Positions 15,646 to 28,272 of a DNA stretch of 64,000 nucleotides are shown one piece after another. Position numbers and translations under genes: made by a program. The DNA is from Deinococcus budaensis (GTDB lineage: Bacteria > Deinococcota > Deinococci > Deinococcales > Deinococcaceae), in assembly GCF_014201885.1 (NCBI RefSeq), contig NZ_JACHFN010000001.1, forward strand, positions 496,001 through 560,000. Direction: 5' to 3'. Each line of letters begins with the position of its first letter. Within the stretch, counting starts at the first letter, position 1. The notes under the pieces were generated by a model. It saw nothing but the letters and a program-made list of their open reading frames with translations. It had not been told where the DNA came from and ran no database searches.

Positions 15646-16760
15646 ACGTCTTCCAGAGCATCGCGGCGGCCCTCAGCCCCCAGGGCCTGCTGTGGACCCT
15701 CCTCATCATCGGCGTGGCGACTTTCCTGCATGAGCTGGCGCACTACGCGCTGGCGAAAAAGCAGGGTGTAGGCGTGAAATCCTTCAGCGTCGGCATGGGG
15801 CCGGTGCTGTTCAAGCAGGCCTGGCGCGGGACCGAGTGGCGGCTCTCGCTGCTGCCCATCGGCGGCTACGTGGAGATCGACGGCATGGCGCCGGAGGAAG
15901 GCCCCGGCGGCGTGTACCGCTCCCCCACCCGGGGCTTCGCGGCGCTTCCGGCGTGGGGCAAGGTCGCCGTGCTGCTCGCCGGGCCGCTGATGAACCTGGC
16001 GCTGGCCATCGGGTTGATGACGCTGACCTTCACCTCGCAGGGGGTGCCCGCGCCCGACCGCGCCCGCATCGAGGCCGTGTTGCCGGGGTCGCGGGCGCAG
16101 GCGCTGGGGCTGCGGGCCGGGGACGTGGTGACGGCCGTCAACGGGCGCGACATTCCCGACACCTACACCGTGGACGGCCAGCCGCGCGCAGGCTGGGAAA
16201 CCCTGCGCGACACGCTCGCCACCAGCGGCCCCAAGACCCTGACGGTCGAGCGCGGGGGCCAGACGCGCGAGGTGGCCTTCGACTGGCGGGCGCAGGTGAA
16301 CGGAGAGCGGCAGCGGCTGGGCATCGAGTACCGTCCGGACGTGCAGCCTGCCAGCGTTCCGACCGCCTTCGTGACCTCGCTGACCACCACCGCCGAGGCG
16401 GTGCCGCAGATTCTGCGGGCGTTCGGGGGGCTTTTCGCGCGCTTCTTCACCCTCGACCTCTCGCGCGACGAGAACGTCAGCGGTCCCATCGGCACCGCCG
16501 AGATCGTCAGCCAGGCTGCCGCGCTCAGCCCCTGGGCGCTGGCGCAGGTGGCCGTGCTGCTCAACCTGTCGCTGGCTTTTTTCAACCTGATCCCGATTCC
16601 GGGGCTGGACGGCGGACGGATCATGCTGGTGCTGGTCGGGGCGCTGCGGGGCCGCCCGCTGACCTTCGCGCAGGAGCAGGCGATCAGCGTGGCGGGCTTC
16701 GCCTTCGTGATGCTGCTGATGATGTTCGTGGTCGTGCGGGACGTGAGCCGCTTTTTCTAG
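15642..16760 (+). CDS. rseP: Site-2 intramembrane metalloprotease RseP
   Basis: 372 aa. HELAH (His30, Glu31, His34) binds the catalytic zinc in the first membrane segment, and the LDGGR motif in the third conserved segment supplies the aspartate ligand. A PDZ domain lies between them, around residues 125-215. The family cleaves anti-sigma factors or signal-peptide remnants within the membrane. GTG 15642 overlaps the dxr stop by 4 bp, the common dxr-rseP order. The substrate is unknown. Confidence 0.94.
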
Positions 16761-16763
16761 CGA

Positions 16764-16862
16764 CCAGCTGTCAGCACACTCCAGGGGTCAGCAGAACAGG
16801 TGATCCCCCACACGGCCTCGGGCGCCCGAGGTCGGCTGATCGCTGGCGGCTGGGAGCTGGCC
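16764..16862. repeat. REP-like imperfect palindrome
   Basis: The rseP-glycosyltransferase gap is filled by an imperfect inverted repeat with CCAGCT/AGCTGG ends, repeated GTCAGC/GCTGA words and a perfect 16-bp core CCTCGGGCGCCCGAGG (16816-16831). The word content resembles the element at 56436-56513. It may be a degenerate interspersed repeat of this genome. Confidence 0.45.
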
Positions 16863-16886
16863 GCCCCAGGCTTTACCATGAACGTG

Positions 16887-17552
16887 ATGCAGGAACCAAA
16901 GCCGCAGGGAACCGGGTCGCGCGTGGCGGTCGTGATTCCCGCGTACAACGAGGAGGACACCGTGGCCGCCGTGATCCGCACCGCGCGGGAACTCACGCCC
17001 GAGGTCGTCGTGGCGAGCGACGGCAGCCGCGACCGCACCCCGCAGGTCGCGCGGGAGGCGGGGGCACGGGTCGTGGAGCTGCGTGAGAACGCGGGCAAGG
17101 GTCCGGCGCTCAAGGCGGCCCTGGAGGCGGCGGACGCCGAATACGTCCTGATGCTCGACGCTGACCTGGTGGGGTTGACCCGCGCGCATCTGGAGCGGCT
17201 GCTCGCGCCGGTGCTGGCCGGGGAGGCCGACATGGCCATCGGGGTCTTCGAGGGCGGCGGGAGCTTTGCCAGCGACTGGGGCAACAAGCTCACGCCCAAC
17301 CTCAGCGGGCAACGGGCCGCGCGGCGCGACTGGCTGCTGGGGGTGCCCCGGCTGGGGCAGGAGCGCTGGCCCGAGCCGCCCATCACCGACCACCTGCGGG
17401 CGACCGGCGCCCGCTGGACCTACGTCGAACTCGGTCAGGTCAGCCAGGTGCTCAAGGAGAAAAAACGCGGCTTCTGGAAGGGCGTGGGCTACCGGACCCG
17501 GATGTACGCCGACCTGCTGACCTACCGCCAGCGCAGGCGAAGGGGAAAATAG
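16887..17552 (+). CDS. Family 2 glycosyltransferase (dolichyl-phosphate-sugar synthase type)
   Basis: 221 aa, soluble. It starts MQEPKPQG..., then VAVVIPAYNEEDTV, the nucleotide-binding start of GT-A enzymes; ASDGSRDRT and MLDADLVGLT (DxD-like) follow. The C-terminal half is basic with no membrane anchor. The donor and acceptor are not known; glycolipid or surface-sugar assembly is likely. The start was fixed at ATG 16887 because TACCAT (16874-16879) is exactly 7 nt upstream. Confidence 0.85.
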   Translation: MQEPKPQGTGSRVAVVIPAYNEEDTVAAVIRTARELTPEVVVASDGSRDRTPQVAREAGARVVELRENAGKGPALKAALEAADAEYVLMLDADLVGLTRAHLERLLAPVLAGEADMAIGVFEGGGSFASDWGNKLTPNLSGQRAARRDWLLGVPRLGQERWPEPPITDHLRATGARWTYVELGQVSQVLKEKKRGFWKGVGYRTRMYADLLTYRQRRRRGK

Positions 17553-17607
17553 GAAGCCGCGCCCCTTCCCGACGTTCTGCCCTCCCCCCGGGGGCCCTGA
17601 ACCGCCT

Positions 17608-18039
17608 TCAGCGCAGGTCCGCGCGAATCCGGGCCGCGAGGGCACCGAGTTCCGCACGCGGCGGAAAACGGCTCCAGTCCCCGTGCAGGGCAAACCCGTC
17701 ACCCCGCAAGCGCGCGAAAACATGCAGGTGAACGTGGGGCACCTCCTGCCCCGCCGCCTCTCCATCGGCCAGAAAGAGGTTGACCCCCTCACAGGGGACG
17801 GCACCCCTCCGCAGCACGCCCAGCAGGTCGCGCCCGGTCCGCATCAGGCTCGCCGCCTCGGCGTCCGTGAGTTCCCCCAGACTCGGCGCGTGCCGCCGGG
17901 GCACGACCAGCAGGTGCCCCGGCGTGACGGGATTGAGGTCGAGAAAGGCCACGAGGAGGTCATCCTCGTACACGAGGCTCGCCTCGGCCTCGCCCCGGAC
18001 GATCCGGCAAAAGACGCACGTCTGCCCCTGGCTTTCCAC
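17608..18039 (-). CDS. HIT-family nucleotide hydrolase
   Basis: 143 aa. The histidine triad HVHLHVF (His102, His104, His106) and the N-terminal CVFCRIVRGE with its paired cysteines place it with the HIT/Hint proteins that hydrolyse adenylylated small molecules. The conserved GHLLVVPRRH sheet region is present. GTG 18039 is chosen, with TAGGGT (18046-18051) 6 nt upstream. It is divergent from tyrA. Confidence 0.9.
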   Translation of the reverse strand: MESQGQTCVFCRIVRGEAEASLVYEDDLLVAFLDLNPVTPGHLLVVPRRHAPSLGELTDAEAASLMRTGRDLLGVLRRGAVPCEGVNLFLADGEAAGQEVPHVHLHVFARLRGDGFALHGDWSRFPPRAELGALAARIRADLR

Positions 18040-18121
18040 CCGCCCACCCTACTCCCCGGCGGCGCGGGCTGCCCAACAGAGTTCCCCTCTTCTCCGAACC
18101 GCGCGTGCTACGGTGGGCCGC

Positions 18122-19219
<1,098 letters not shown>

Positions 19220-19277
19220 AGGGTGCGCCTCCAGGTGGACGCAGCTCATGCCCCGGCCCGCTAGAGTGAGCGCCCGG

Positions 19278-20438
19278 ATGTCCGAGCCTGCCCTGCCCGC
19301 CGCCCCCTCTGCCGCCGCCCCCGCCGCGCCCCTGGATCAGGGCGAGACGGTGGCGGCCAGCGCCCTTCAGGAGGGAGCCGGGCCAGGCAGCGCGGCCCCG
19401 CGCCTGACCGCCATCGACACCTTCCGGGGGCTGACCATCCTGGAGGTCGTGGGGCACCACACGACCGGCATGGCCCTGCGCTACGCCGAGACCGGGACGC
19501 TGACGCACGACACGCTGCTGGTGATCAACCGCACCCTGCATTTCGCGGTGCCCGCTTTCGTCTTCCTGTCGGCAGTGGTGCTGACCCGCAGCCTCCTGAA
19601 ACGCTTCGAGCCGGGGCGCTACCTGTGGCGGCGGCTGACGCGCGGCGGCTGGCCGTACCTGCTGTGGACCGCCCTGTACGCCCTGTGGTACGTCTGGACC
19701 GGGCAGCGGGCGCCGGAGACCCTGACCGACCCCGCGCGCTGGGAATACTGGCTGCTGTACGGCAAGGGCAGCTTTCACCTGTATTTCCTGCTGGTGGCGC
19801 TGGAAGTCTACGTGGTGCTGCCGCTGCTGCTGCCGCTGGCGCGCAGGCGCCCGCCCATCACGGTGATGCTGCTCGCGGGGCTGGCGGTGCAGTTCGGGGT
19901 TTACCTGCTCAACCGCGAGGTGCTGCGCCTGCCCTTTCCGGCAAGCACGGTGCTGTGGTACCTGCTCCCGGTCCTGCTGGGGCTGGGGGTGGGCGCGCGG
20001 CTGGGCGAGTTCCAGGCGTGGTGGCGCAGGCGGCGCTGGGCGGTGGTGCCGCTGCTGGCGCTGGCCTACGCGCTGTACCTGCCGGTGGCGCTGGCCTACC
20101 TGCGCGGCGAGGGGGTCACGCCGGTCGTGTATTCCAGCCTGAGCTGGAGCTTCACGGCCCTCACGGCGCTCACGCTGCTGGGGCTGGCGTACCGTTTGCA
20201 GCGGCGGCCCGGCCCGCTGACCCGGGCGATCTCGGTTCTGGGGACCGTCAGCCTGCCGATCTACCTGATTCACCCGGCGGTGCTGCAAGCGCTCGAACGC
20301 CTCGTGCCGCCGGACGGCGACCCCGCGCGGCTGGCGCTCACGGTGGCGGTCTTCGCGCTGGTGGCGCTGCTGCTCCCGGCGTTGATCGGGCGGCGGCTGC
20401 TGGGCAAGCGGCTGGGCCTGCTGCTGTTCGGGCGCTGA
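19278..20438 (+). CDS. Membrane acyltransferase (acyltransferase-3 family)
   Basis: 386 aa. A Pro/Ala-rich N-terminal cytoplasmic tail (~45 aa) precedes about ten membrane segments. The first begins AIDTFRGLTILEVVGHHTTG, where the family usually has an RG...H arrangement, and FHLYFLLVALEVYVVLPLL follows. Members acetylate or acylate surface polysaccharides, lipids or peptidoglycan. ATG 19278 follows TAGAGT (19262-19267) by 10 nt. The substrate is unknown. Confidence 0.84.
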   Translation: MSEPALPAAPSAAAPAAPLDQGETVAASALQEGAGPGSAAPRLTAIDTFRGLTILEVVGHHTTGMALRYAETGTLTHDTLLVINRTLHFAVPAFVFLSAVVLTRSLLKRFEPGRYLWRRLTRGGWPYLLWTALYALWYVWTGQRAPETLTDPARWEYWLLYGKGSFHLYFLLVALEVYVVLPLLLPLARRRPPITVMLLAGLAVQFGVYLLNREVLRLPFPASTVLWYLLPVLLGLGVGARLGEFQAWWRRRRWAVVPLLALAYALYLPVALAYLRGEGVTPVVYSSLSWSFTALTALTLLGLAYRLQRRPGPLTRAISVLGTVSLPIYLIHPAVLQALERLVPPDGDPARLALTVAVFALVALLLPALIGRRLLGKRLGLLLFGR

Positions 20439-20542
20439 GGGCCGGTTCCCCCCTGCCCCGGCCGCGCGGCGTTCAGACTCGCTTCAGACAAGTGCCGGGG
20501 TCAGAGGCCCGTCACCGCCGGGACGCTAGAGTGCAGCGGTTG

Positions 20543-21388
<846 letters not shown>

Positions 21389-21401
21389 GGCCTGGACAGG
21401 C

Positions 21402-21437
21402 AGCGGGAGGCCCGTCGCGCTCGGCCTCCCGCTTTCC
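21402..21437. terminator. Bidirectional terminator between hydrolase and argS
   Basis: AGCGGGAGGCC (21402-21412) pairs perfectly with GGCCTCCCGCT (21423-21433), then TTTCC on the plus strand. It lies between two convergent genes. Confidence 0.75.
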
Positions 21438-21450
21438 GTTGTCCGGGCGA

Positions 21451-23292
<1,842 letters not shown>

Positions 23293-23321
23293 AAGAGGGA
23301 AGTTTAACAGTGAGTCGGCGC

Positions 23322-24389
23322 TTATTTCACCGTGAAGACCGCCTCGCCCACGAACTGCCCCAAGCCCAGCCGCACGCGGTACTGACCGGGCGGCACGCGG
23401 CGGCCGAGACTGTCCTGGCCGTCCCAGCGGGCCTCGCGGGTGGTGGACTCGCCGGGTTGCAGGACGGTGACCAGAGGCCCGACTGTCTGACACGGCCCAT
23501 TGCCCATCTGCCAGACACGCAGGCCATCGGAGACGCGCTCAATGGCGAGGGGATCGCAGGCGGACTGATACGTCTCCAGTGGTCCGTCCGTCTTGTTCGT
23601 GACCTTGAGCGTGAAGGCGTAGCCCTGCGCTTCGGGCGCGACGGTGACGGCGGCGCTGTGGGCGAGGGTCGGCTTCGTCGGGAACCGGGCGGGCGGCGCG
23701 ACCTCGATCTCAATGGCCCCCAGGTTAAGGCCGCGCTTCTTCAACTCCGCCAGGAACGCCTCCCGCGAGAGTTCATCCGCGAGTTCGAAGGACAGGAGCG
23801 TGTCCGGCCTGGAGGAGCGGCTGCTGCGGCTGTACCAGCGGGCGCGGCTGGCGTCCAGGGCGTCGTGATAGGCCTGCGGATTCGGCGTGGGGATGGGACG
23901 GTTTCCCCGCACGACCAGCGCCGTGACCGTCCCGCTTCGCAACCACCCCGACCCCGCCGCCGCGCTGACGTTCCAGCCGCTGCGGTAGTGGACCTGTGCC
24001 CCGACCTTCTGCGGCCCCAGCGCCCGCGCATAGGTGTAGCTCGTGCGGGGGGCCAGGGTCAGCCTCTCGCCCACGCGGCGGCAGACCGGCGCCCCGGCTT
24101 GCGGGCGCAGCTCACCCACGGTCTCGTCGCGCAGCAGTGATTCGCCGTTCAGGAACTCCGTGAAGCGTTTCAGCACGGGGCCGCCCAGCGCCCGGCAGGT
24201 CAGCGTGACAGGCGCTGTGGAAGGATTTCGCAGTGTCAGGGTGAGGGTCAGCGGTGGGGGCGGGCCGTTTTGATAGGCGTGGTAGCCCTCCGGCTCCAGC
24301 CGGAACTGGAGCGCCGGGGCGGTCTGGGCCTGGGCACAGGCGGCGAGCGCCAGGACCAGGGCGGCGGACAGCCGGAAGCGGTGGGGCAT
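23322..24389 (-). CDS. Exported protein with C-terminal BsuPI-like domain
   Basis: 355 aa with a signal peptide ending near ACAQA. The N-terminal half begins with a beta-rich segment (LTLTLTLRNPSTAPVTLTC). The last ~110 residues (FTLKVTNKTDGPLE ... LQPGESTTREARWDGQDSLGRRVPPGQYRV) match the BsuPI 'intracellular proteinase inhibitor' fold, an Ig-like module often found in exported proteins without proven inhibitory function. The leaderless start is ATG 24389 with TACGCT (24396-24401) 6 nt upstream. The same hexamer and spacing occur before the related gene at 25500-26030. Confidence 0.7.
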   Translation of the reverse strand: MPHRFRLSAALVLALAACAQAQTAPALQFRLEPEGYHAYQNGPPPPLTLTLTLRNPSTAPVTLTCRALGGPVLKRFTEFLNGESLLRDETVGELRPQAGAPVCRRVGERLTLAPRTSYTYARALGPQKVGAQVHYRSGWNVSAAAGSGWLRSGTVTALVVRGNRPIPTPNPQAYHDALDASRARWYSRSSRSSRPDTLLSFELADELSREAFLAELKKRGLNLGAIEIEVAPPARFPTKPTLAHSAAVTVAPEAQGYAFTLKVTNKTDGPLETYQSACDPLAIERVSDGLRVWQMGNGPCQTVGPLVTVLQPGESTTREARWDGQDSLGRRVPPGQYRVRLGLGQFVGEAVFTVK

Positions 24390-24466
24390 GGCGCCAGCGT
24401 AGAGGGGTGAGGTGACCTCCACCTGAACCCCTTTCACCCCCGTCCGCCACGCGCCAGACTGCGCCC

Positions 24467-24997
24467 ATGTCCGACCCCACCTCCCCCACCCCGCCCGTGC
24501 CCGACGCCGAGACGCTGGCTTTCCTTCAGGACGTGCTGGAACTCGTGCGCTTCGGGGACGCCGCGCAGCTCGGGCCACTGCTGGAGCGCGGCCTCCCGGC
24601 CAACCTGCTCAACCAGAAGGGCGACAGCCTGCTGCTGCTGGCGAGCTACCACGGCCACCTGGAAACGGCCCGGCTGCTGCTGGCCCACGGCGCCGACCCC
24701 GAACTGTTCAACGACCGCAGCCAGACGCCGCTGGGCGCCGCCGCCTTCCGGGGGGACCGGGCGATGGCCGAACTGCTGCTCGGCGGCGGGGCCAGGGTGG
24801 ACGGCGCCGGGCCGGACGGCCGCACCCCCCTGATGCTGGCGGCGATGTTTGACCGGACCGAGCTGGTCGAGCTGCTGCTCTCGCGCGGGGCCGAGCTGCG
24901 GGCGCGGGACGCCGCCGGAGCCTCGGCCCTGGACGCCGCGCGGCAGATGGGCGCCGGGAACACGGCGGCCCAACTCGCGGCGCGGCTGGAAGGCTAG
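24467..24997 (+). CDS. Ankyrin-repeat protein
   Basis: 176 aa, cytoplasmic. After a Pro-rich start there are about four ankyrin repeats, e.g. GDSLLLLASYHGHLETARLLLAHGADPE, SQTPLGAAAFRGDRAMAELLLGGGA and GRTPLMLAAMFDRTELVELLLSRGAEL (each shown in part). It is a protein-binding scaffold with no catalytic domain. It is divergent from the BsuPI-like gene; CAGACT lies 6 nt before ATG 24467. The partner is unknown. Confidence 0.88.
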   Translation: MSDPTSPTPPVPDAETLAFLQDVLELVRFGDAAQLGPLLERGLPANLLNQKGDSLLLLASYHGHLETARLLLAHGADPELFNDRSQTPLGAAAFRGDRAMAELLLGGGARVDGAGPDGRTPLMLAAMFDRTELVELLLSRGAELRARDAAGASALDAARQMGAGNTAAQLAARLEG

Positions 24998-24999
24998 CG

Positions 25000-25503
25000 C
25001 TACGGCACCTGCACGCGAATGGGCGGGGCCGTCACCCGCGCGGCCTGACCGCCCAGTTGCCCGTCGAGCCAGGCACTCAGGGTGTAGGTGCCCGGCGGCA
25101 GCGGCGGCAGCGTGCGCCGCAACGTGAGCGTCTCGCCGGGGGCCAGGGTGCGCGAGAGCAGCAGCTCCGGGCAGGCGGCGCCCGGGGGCAGCGCGGGCGG
25201 GGGCAGCGGCTCGCCGCCCGCGCGGGCCAGGGCGACGAAGGGCGGCAGGCCGCAGTTGCCCCAGTTCATCCCGGCGGCGTAGCGCAGGGTGACAGGCTGC
25301 TGGCCGGTGTTGCGCAGCGTCAGTGTGGCGGCGACGGCGCCTGCCCCCGGCGCCACGCTGGCCCCGGCCTGGGCCGTGAGGGGCGAGCCGGGCGCCACCA
25401 CCGCCGGGGACGCCGCAGAAGGCGAGAGCGAGTCGCGGACCGTGCCCAGCAGCGCGCAACTGCCCAGCAGCGGCGGCAAGGCGAGGATCAGCAGGGGCTT
25501 CAT
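25000..25503 (-). CDS. BsuPI-like lipoprotein
   Basis: 167 aa. The lipobox LGSC puts the acylated cysteine at residue 16. The mature part repeats the BsuPI pattern: LTLRNTGQQPVTLRY, then an APGETLTLRRTLPPLPPGTYTL strand pair. Its ATG overlaps the TGA of the upstream gene (ATGA), and a GGAGG ribosome site lies inside that gene's end, so the pair is one operon. The function is unknown; an exported binding or inhibitor module is the safest description. Confidence 0.65.
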   Translation of the reverse strand: MKPLLILALPPLLGSCALLGTVRDSLSPSAASPAVVAPGSPLTAQAGASVAPGAGAVAATLTLRNTGQQPVTLRYAAGMNWGNCGLPPFVALARAGGEPLPPPALPPGAACPELLLSRTLAPGETLTLRRTLPPLPPGTYTLSAWLDGQLGGQAARVTAPPIRVQVP

Positions 25504-26030
25504 GGCACACCACCTCCGGAGGGGCGAGGCGAACGAACGGTGACCCGCACGGGCCGCGCCGGGATCTTGACGCGCGCCCCGTCCGCCAGGCCCGCGAACC
25601 AACCTTCGATCAGGTACTCCCCGGCAGGGAGGTCAAGGGGGCGTGTGAAGGCGACGCGGCCGCGGGCGGGCAGGGTCTTGGCCTGAAGTTCCTGGCTGCA
25701 CAGCCGGGGTTCGGCACCGGGAACTGGAAAGACGACCTCGCGGGTGCCCACCCGCAAGACGCGCACCGTGGGAGCAAAAGCGCAGTTCTGGTCGTTGTCG
25801 CGGCCCAGCGAGAGGGGCAGCGGGGCCGCCCGGCTGGACTTCAGCGTGAGGGTCAGCGGCACTGGCCCGGTCACGCGGCGGGGCGCGGCGAGGCTGGCGC
25901 CGACGCCCGCAGGAGCCGCCGCAGGTCCGGAAGTGGAGGTCTGCTGCGCCTGCACCGGCACCGCGCAAAAGGCCGCCAGGGTCAAGGCGGCCGGAGTCAG
26001 GGCCGCCGAAGTCAGGGTGCGCGAGGCCAT
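25500..26030 (-). CDS. Exported BsuPI-like protein
   Basis: 176 aa with a signal peptide ending around VPVQAQ. The core (PLTLTLKSSRAAPLPLSL ... LPARGRVAFTRPLDLPAGEYLIEGW) resembles its downstream partner and the C-terminus of 23322-24389. Two cysteines in the mature part could form a disulfide. The leaderless start is ATG 26030 with TACGCT (26037-26042) 6 nt upstream. It is probably one of three local paralogues. Confidence 0.65.
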   Translation of the reverse strand: MASRTLTSAALTPAALTLAAFCAVPVQAQQTSTSGPAAAPAGVGASLAAPRRVTGPVPLTLTLKSSRAAPLPLSLGRDNDQNCAFAPTVRVLRVGTREVVFPVPGAEPRLCSQELQAKTLPARGRVAFTRPLDLPAGEYLIEGWFAGLADGARVKIPARPVRVTVRSPRPSGGGVP

Positions 26031-26112
26031 GGTCCGAGCGTACCCGGTGGGTGTGATGCCCGGCTGAAGAGGCGCCCCTCCCCCCCGGCTCCCTTCCCGC
26101 CGCCTGCGCCGC

Positions 26113-27978
26113 CTACTGGGCCGCGGTCTGGGCCGCGTAGAAATCCGCGATGCCCGAGGCGATGGCCTGGGCGAAGCGCTCACGGCCCGCCGGGTCCATC
26201 AGGAGGCGCAGGTTGCCGGGGTCGGTGAGGTAGGCGGTCTCGACGAGCAGGCTGGGCTGGGTGGTGGGGCGGGTCAGGGCCAGATTGGCGCCTGGCTTCA
26301 GGCCCGCGCCGGGGCCGAGTTCCGGCAGGGTGCGCCGCAGGGCGCTCAGGATCGCGGCGGCGGGGGCCTCGGCCTGCGGGTGGGTGAAGTACACCTCCGG
26401 GCCGCGAATCCCGCGCGGATCGCGGCCGTCGGGCAGGGCGTTGGCATGAACCGAGACCAGCAGGTCGGCGCGGGCGGCCTCGGCCTGAAGGCCGCGCTCG
26501 TACAGCCCCAGGGTCACGTCGGCGCTCCGGGTGAGGACCACCTCGGCGCCCGCCGCCCGCAGCAGCTCGGCAGCGCGCAGGACCAGCGGCAACATCAGCG
26601 CCTTTTCGGGCACGCGCAGGGCACCGGCCCCGCCGTGCTGGGTGCCCCCGTGCCCGGCGTCCAGGGCGATCACCCGTCCGGCCAGCGGGCGCGCGGCGTC
26701 CAGCGTGGGCGGGCGGCGCACGGTCAGCCACAGGTCGTCCCCCTCGTAGGTGGCGAAAAAGCCCCAGGCCTGCGGGGCGCTCAGGTCCAGGCTCAGGCGC
26801 GTGACGCCCAGGGCCACCGGCTGCACCTCGGCCCGCGCGATCAGCCGGTCGGCCAGCGGCGCGGGCAGGGTGGGCGGCGTCTCCAGGCCGTACAGCGTGA
26901 GGCTCAGGCGGCGCCCCCCCTGCTCCTGACTCAGGGTGAAAGGCACCCGCGCGCCCCCCAGCCCGATCCGCACCCGCAGGTCGTCTGCCGGGAGGGGCGC
27001 GGGCGGAAGAGGGGCCAGCTCCGGGGTGGGGAGCGGGGGCGCCCCGGCGGCCGCAGGCGCTTCCAAGGTCACGGTGCCCCCCCGCGCCGGGGCGGGCGAG
27101 CCGGGCGTCAGCTCCAGCTGCCCGGCGGTGATCAACACCCCCACGCCGGGCGCCAGCCGGGCACGCACATCCTGGCCCACCCGCCCCACCAGCCGGAAGG
27201 TCATCCCGTCGCGCGGAAAGAGAAACGGCTCCCCCCGCAGCGTGGTGGTCACGTTGCCCGCGTCGTTGAGGCCCAGGCCACGCACGCTGCCGGGCCGCTG
27301 GATGCCGGTGCGGGGGCCGCTGCCCGCCCGCAGGCCGCCCAGGCTGGTCAGGCGGCCGGGCGCGGCGGCCCCCACCGTCCGGCCGTCGCGCCCGGTCAGC
27401 GTGACCGTCACGGGGGCCGCCTGGAACAGCTGCGCCGTGGGCAGCGTGTAGGTCGCCGCGTACTCGCCGGGGCGCTCCTCGGTGAGTGGAACGGGCGGCC
27501 CCTCCCCCACCCGGAAGGTCGCCCGGCCTCCCGGAGACCCCCGGAACGCCACCCGGACGCTGCGCTCGGCCGCGCTGTCCCCGGCGGGGTCCCAGAACTC
27601 GTGGTCGGCGGCGGGGCGCAGGCTGGCGCGCTCGATCTGGGTGGGGGCAGCGGGAAGCGGGGCAGCCGGGGTGCGAATCACCCGCAGGGTGCGCTGCCCG
27701 CTCTGCCCCCCCAGCGTGGTGACCAGCCGCAGGTCGTTGGTGCCCACCCGCAGCGGCCACCACAGGATGAAGAGGCCGTCGGGTCCTACCGGCGCGGCCT
27801 GCGTGCCGATGCTGAGAGACGCGCCGGGAGGCACGCTGCCCTCCAGCAGCACGTGGTCGAAGGCGACCCGGTGCTCCGGGGGCGGATAGGCGACGAACAC
27901 CTCCGGCGCGGCGCTGGCCCCGGTCAACGCAGGGGCAGCGAGCAGGGCGAAGGCCAGGGCGGCGCGGCGCGGGAGCAT
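26113..27978 (-). CDS. N-acetylmuramoyl-L-alanine amidase (Amidase_3) with N-terminal beta modules
   Basis: 621 aa, secreted (signal peptide to about residue 24). Two or more beta-rich modules fill residues ~25-440, with Pro/Ala linkers. The last ~180 residues are a zinc amidase that cleaves stem peptides from glycan strands: VIALDAGHGGTQHGG supplies the first His, EKALMLPLVLR the Glu, VSVHANALPDG another His, and SLLVETAYLTDPGN the catalytic Glu. It is likely used in cell separation or wall turnover. The start is ATG 27978 with TAGACC 7 nt upstream. Confidence 0.9.
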   Translation of the reverse strand: MLPRRAALAFALLAAPALTGASAAPEVFVAYPPPEHRVAFDHVLLEGSVPPGASLSIGTQAAPVGPDGLFILWWPLRVGTNDLRLVTTLGGQSGQRTLRVIRTPAAPLPAAPTQIERASLRPAADHEFWDPAGDSAAERSVRVAFRGSPGGRATFRVGEGPPVPLTEERPGEYAATYTLPTAQLFQAAPVTVTLTGRDGRTVGAAAPGRLTSLGGLRAGSGPRTGIQRPGSVRGLGLNDAGNVTTTLRGEPFLFPRDGMTFRLVGRVGQDVRARLAPGVGVLITAGQLELTPGSPAPARGGTVTLEAPAAAGAPPLPTPELAPLPPAPLPADDLRVRIGLGGARVPFTLSQEQGGRRLSLTLYGLETPPTLPAPLADRLIARAEVQPVALGVTRLSLDLSAPQAWGFFATYEGDDLWLTVRRPPTLDAARPLAGRVIALDAGHGGTQHGGAGALRVPEKALMLPLVLRAAELLRAAGAEVVLTRSADVTLGLYERGLQAEAARADLLVSVHANALPDGRDPRGIRGPEVYFTHPQAEAPAAAILSALRRTLPELGPGAGLKPGANLALTRPTTQPSLLVETAYLTDPGNLRLLMDPAGRERFAQAIASGIADFYAAQTAAQ

Positions 27979-28050
27979 AGGGGGAGGTCTACCACGCGCG
28001 CGGCGGGCGGGGGAAGGCGGCCGCCTTCCGCAACTGACCTACAGTGAGCC

Positions 28051-28230
28051 ATGCCTAACATCAGCCCCGGGGAAATTATCGTGCTGCTGTCCTTGCTGGC
28101 CCTGCTGCTCGGTGGCCTCTGGGTAGTCGTGCGAGTCATTCGCCTCGCCGGGCGCAGCCGGGAAGCCGAACGTATTCAGCAACTGGAAGACCGTGTGCAG
28201 GAACTGGAGCAGTCAGGCCGGACACGGTAA
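28051..28230 (+). CDS. 59-aa single-pass membrane microprotein
   Basis: The ORF begins MPNISPGEIIVLLSLLALL, has one membrane segment (residues ~8-30), then a basic stretch (RVIRLAGRSREAERI) and a short heptad-like tail (IQQLEDRVQELEQ) that could form a coiled coil. TACAGT (28040-28045) precedes the ATG by 5 nt, so it would be leaderless. It lies in the gap between the amidase and the 434-aa gene, divergent from the amidase. Its layout is like small PspB- or LapA-like membrane adaptors, but I do not recognise a family. Confidence 0.6.
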   Translation: MPNISPGEIIVLLSLLALLLGGLWVVVRVIRLAGRSREAERIQQLEDRVQELEQSGRTR

Positions 28231-28272
28231 CGGGGTCTGCCGATCTGCCTCCGGCCCTGTCCAGCCGCCCGG

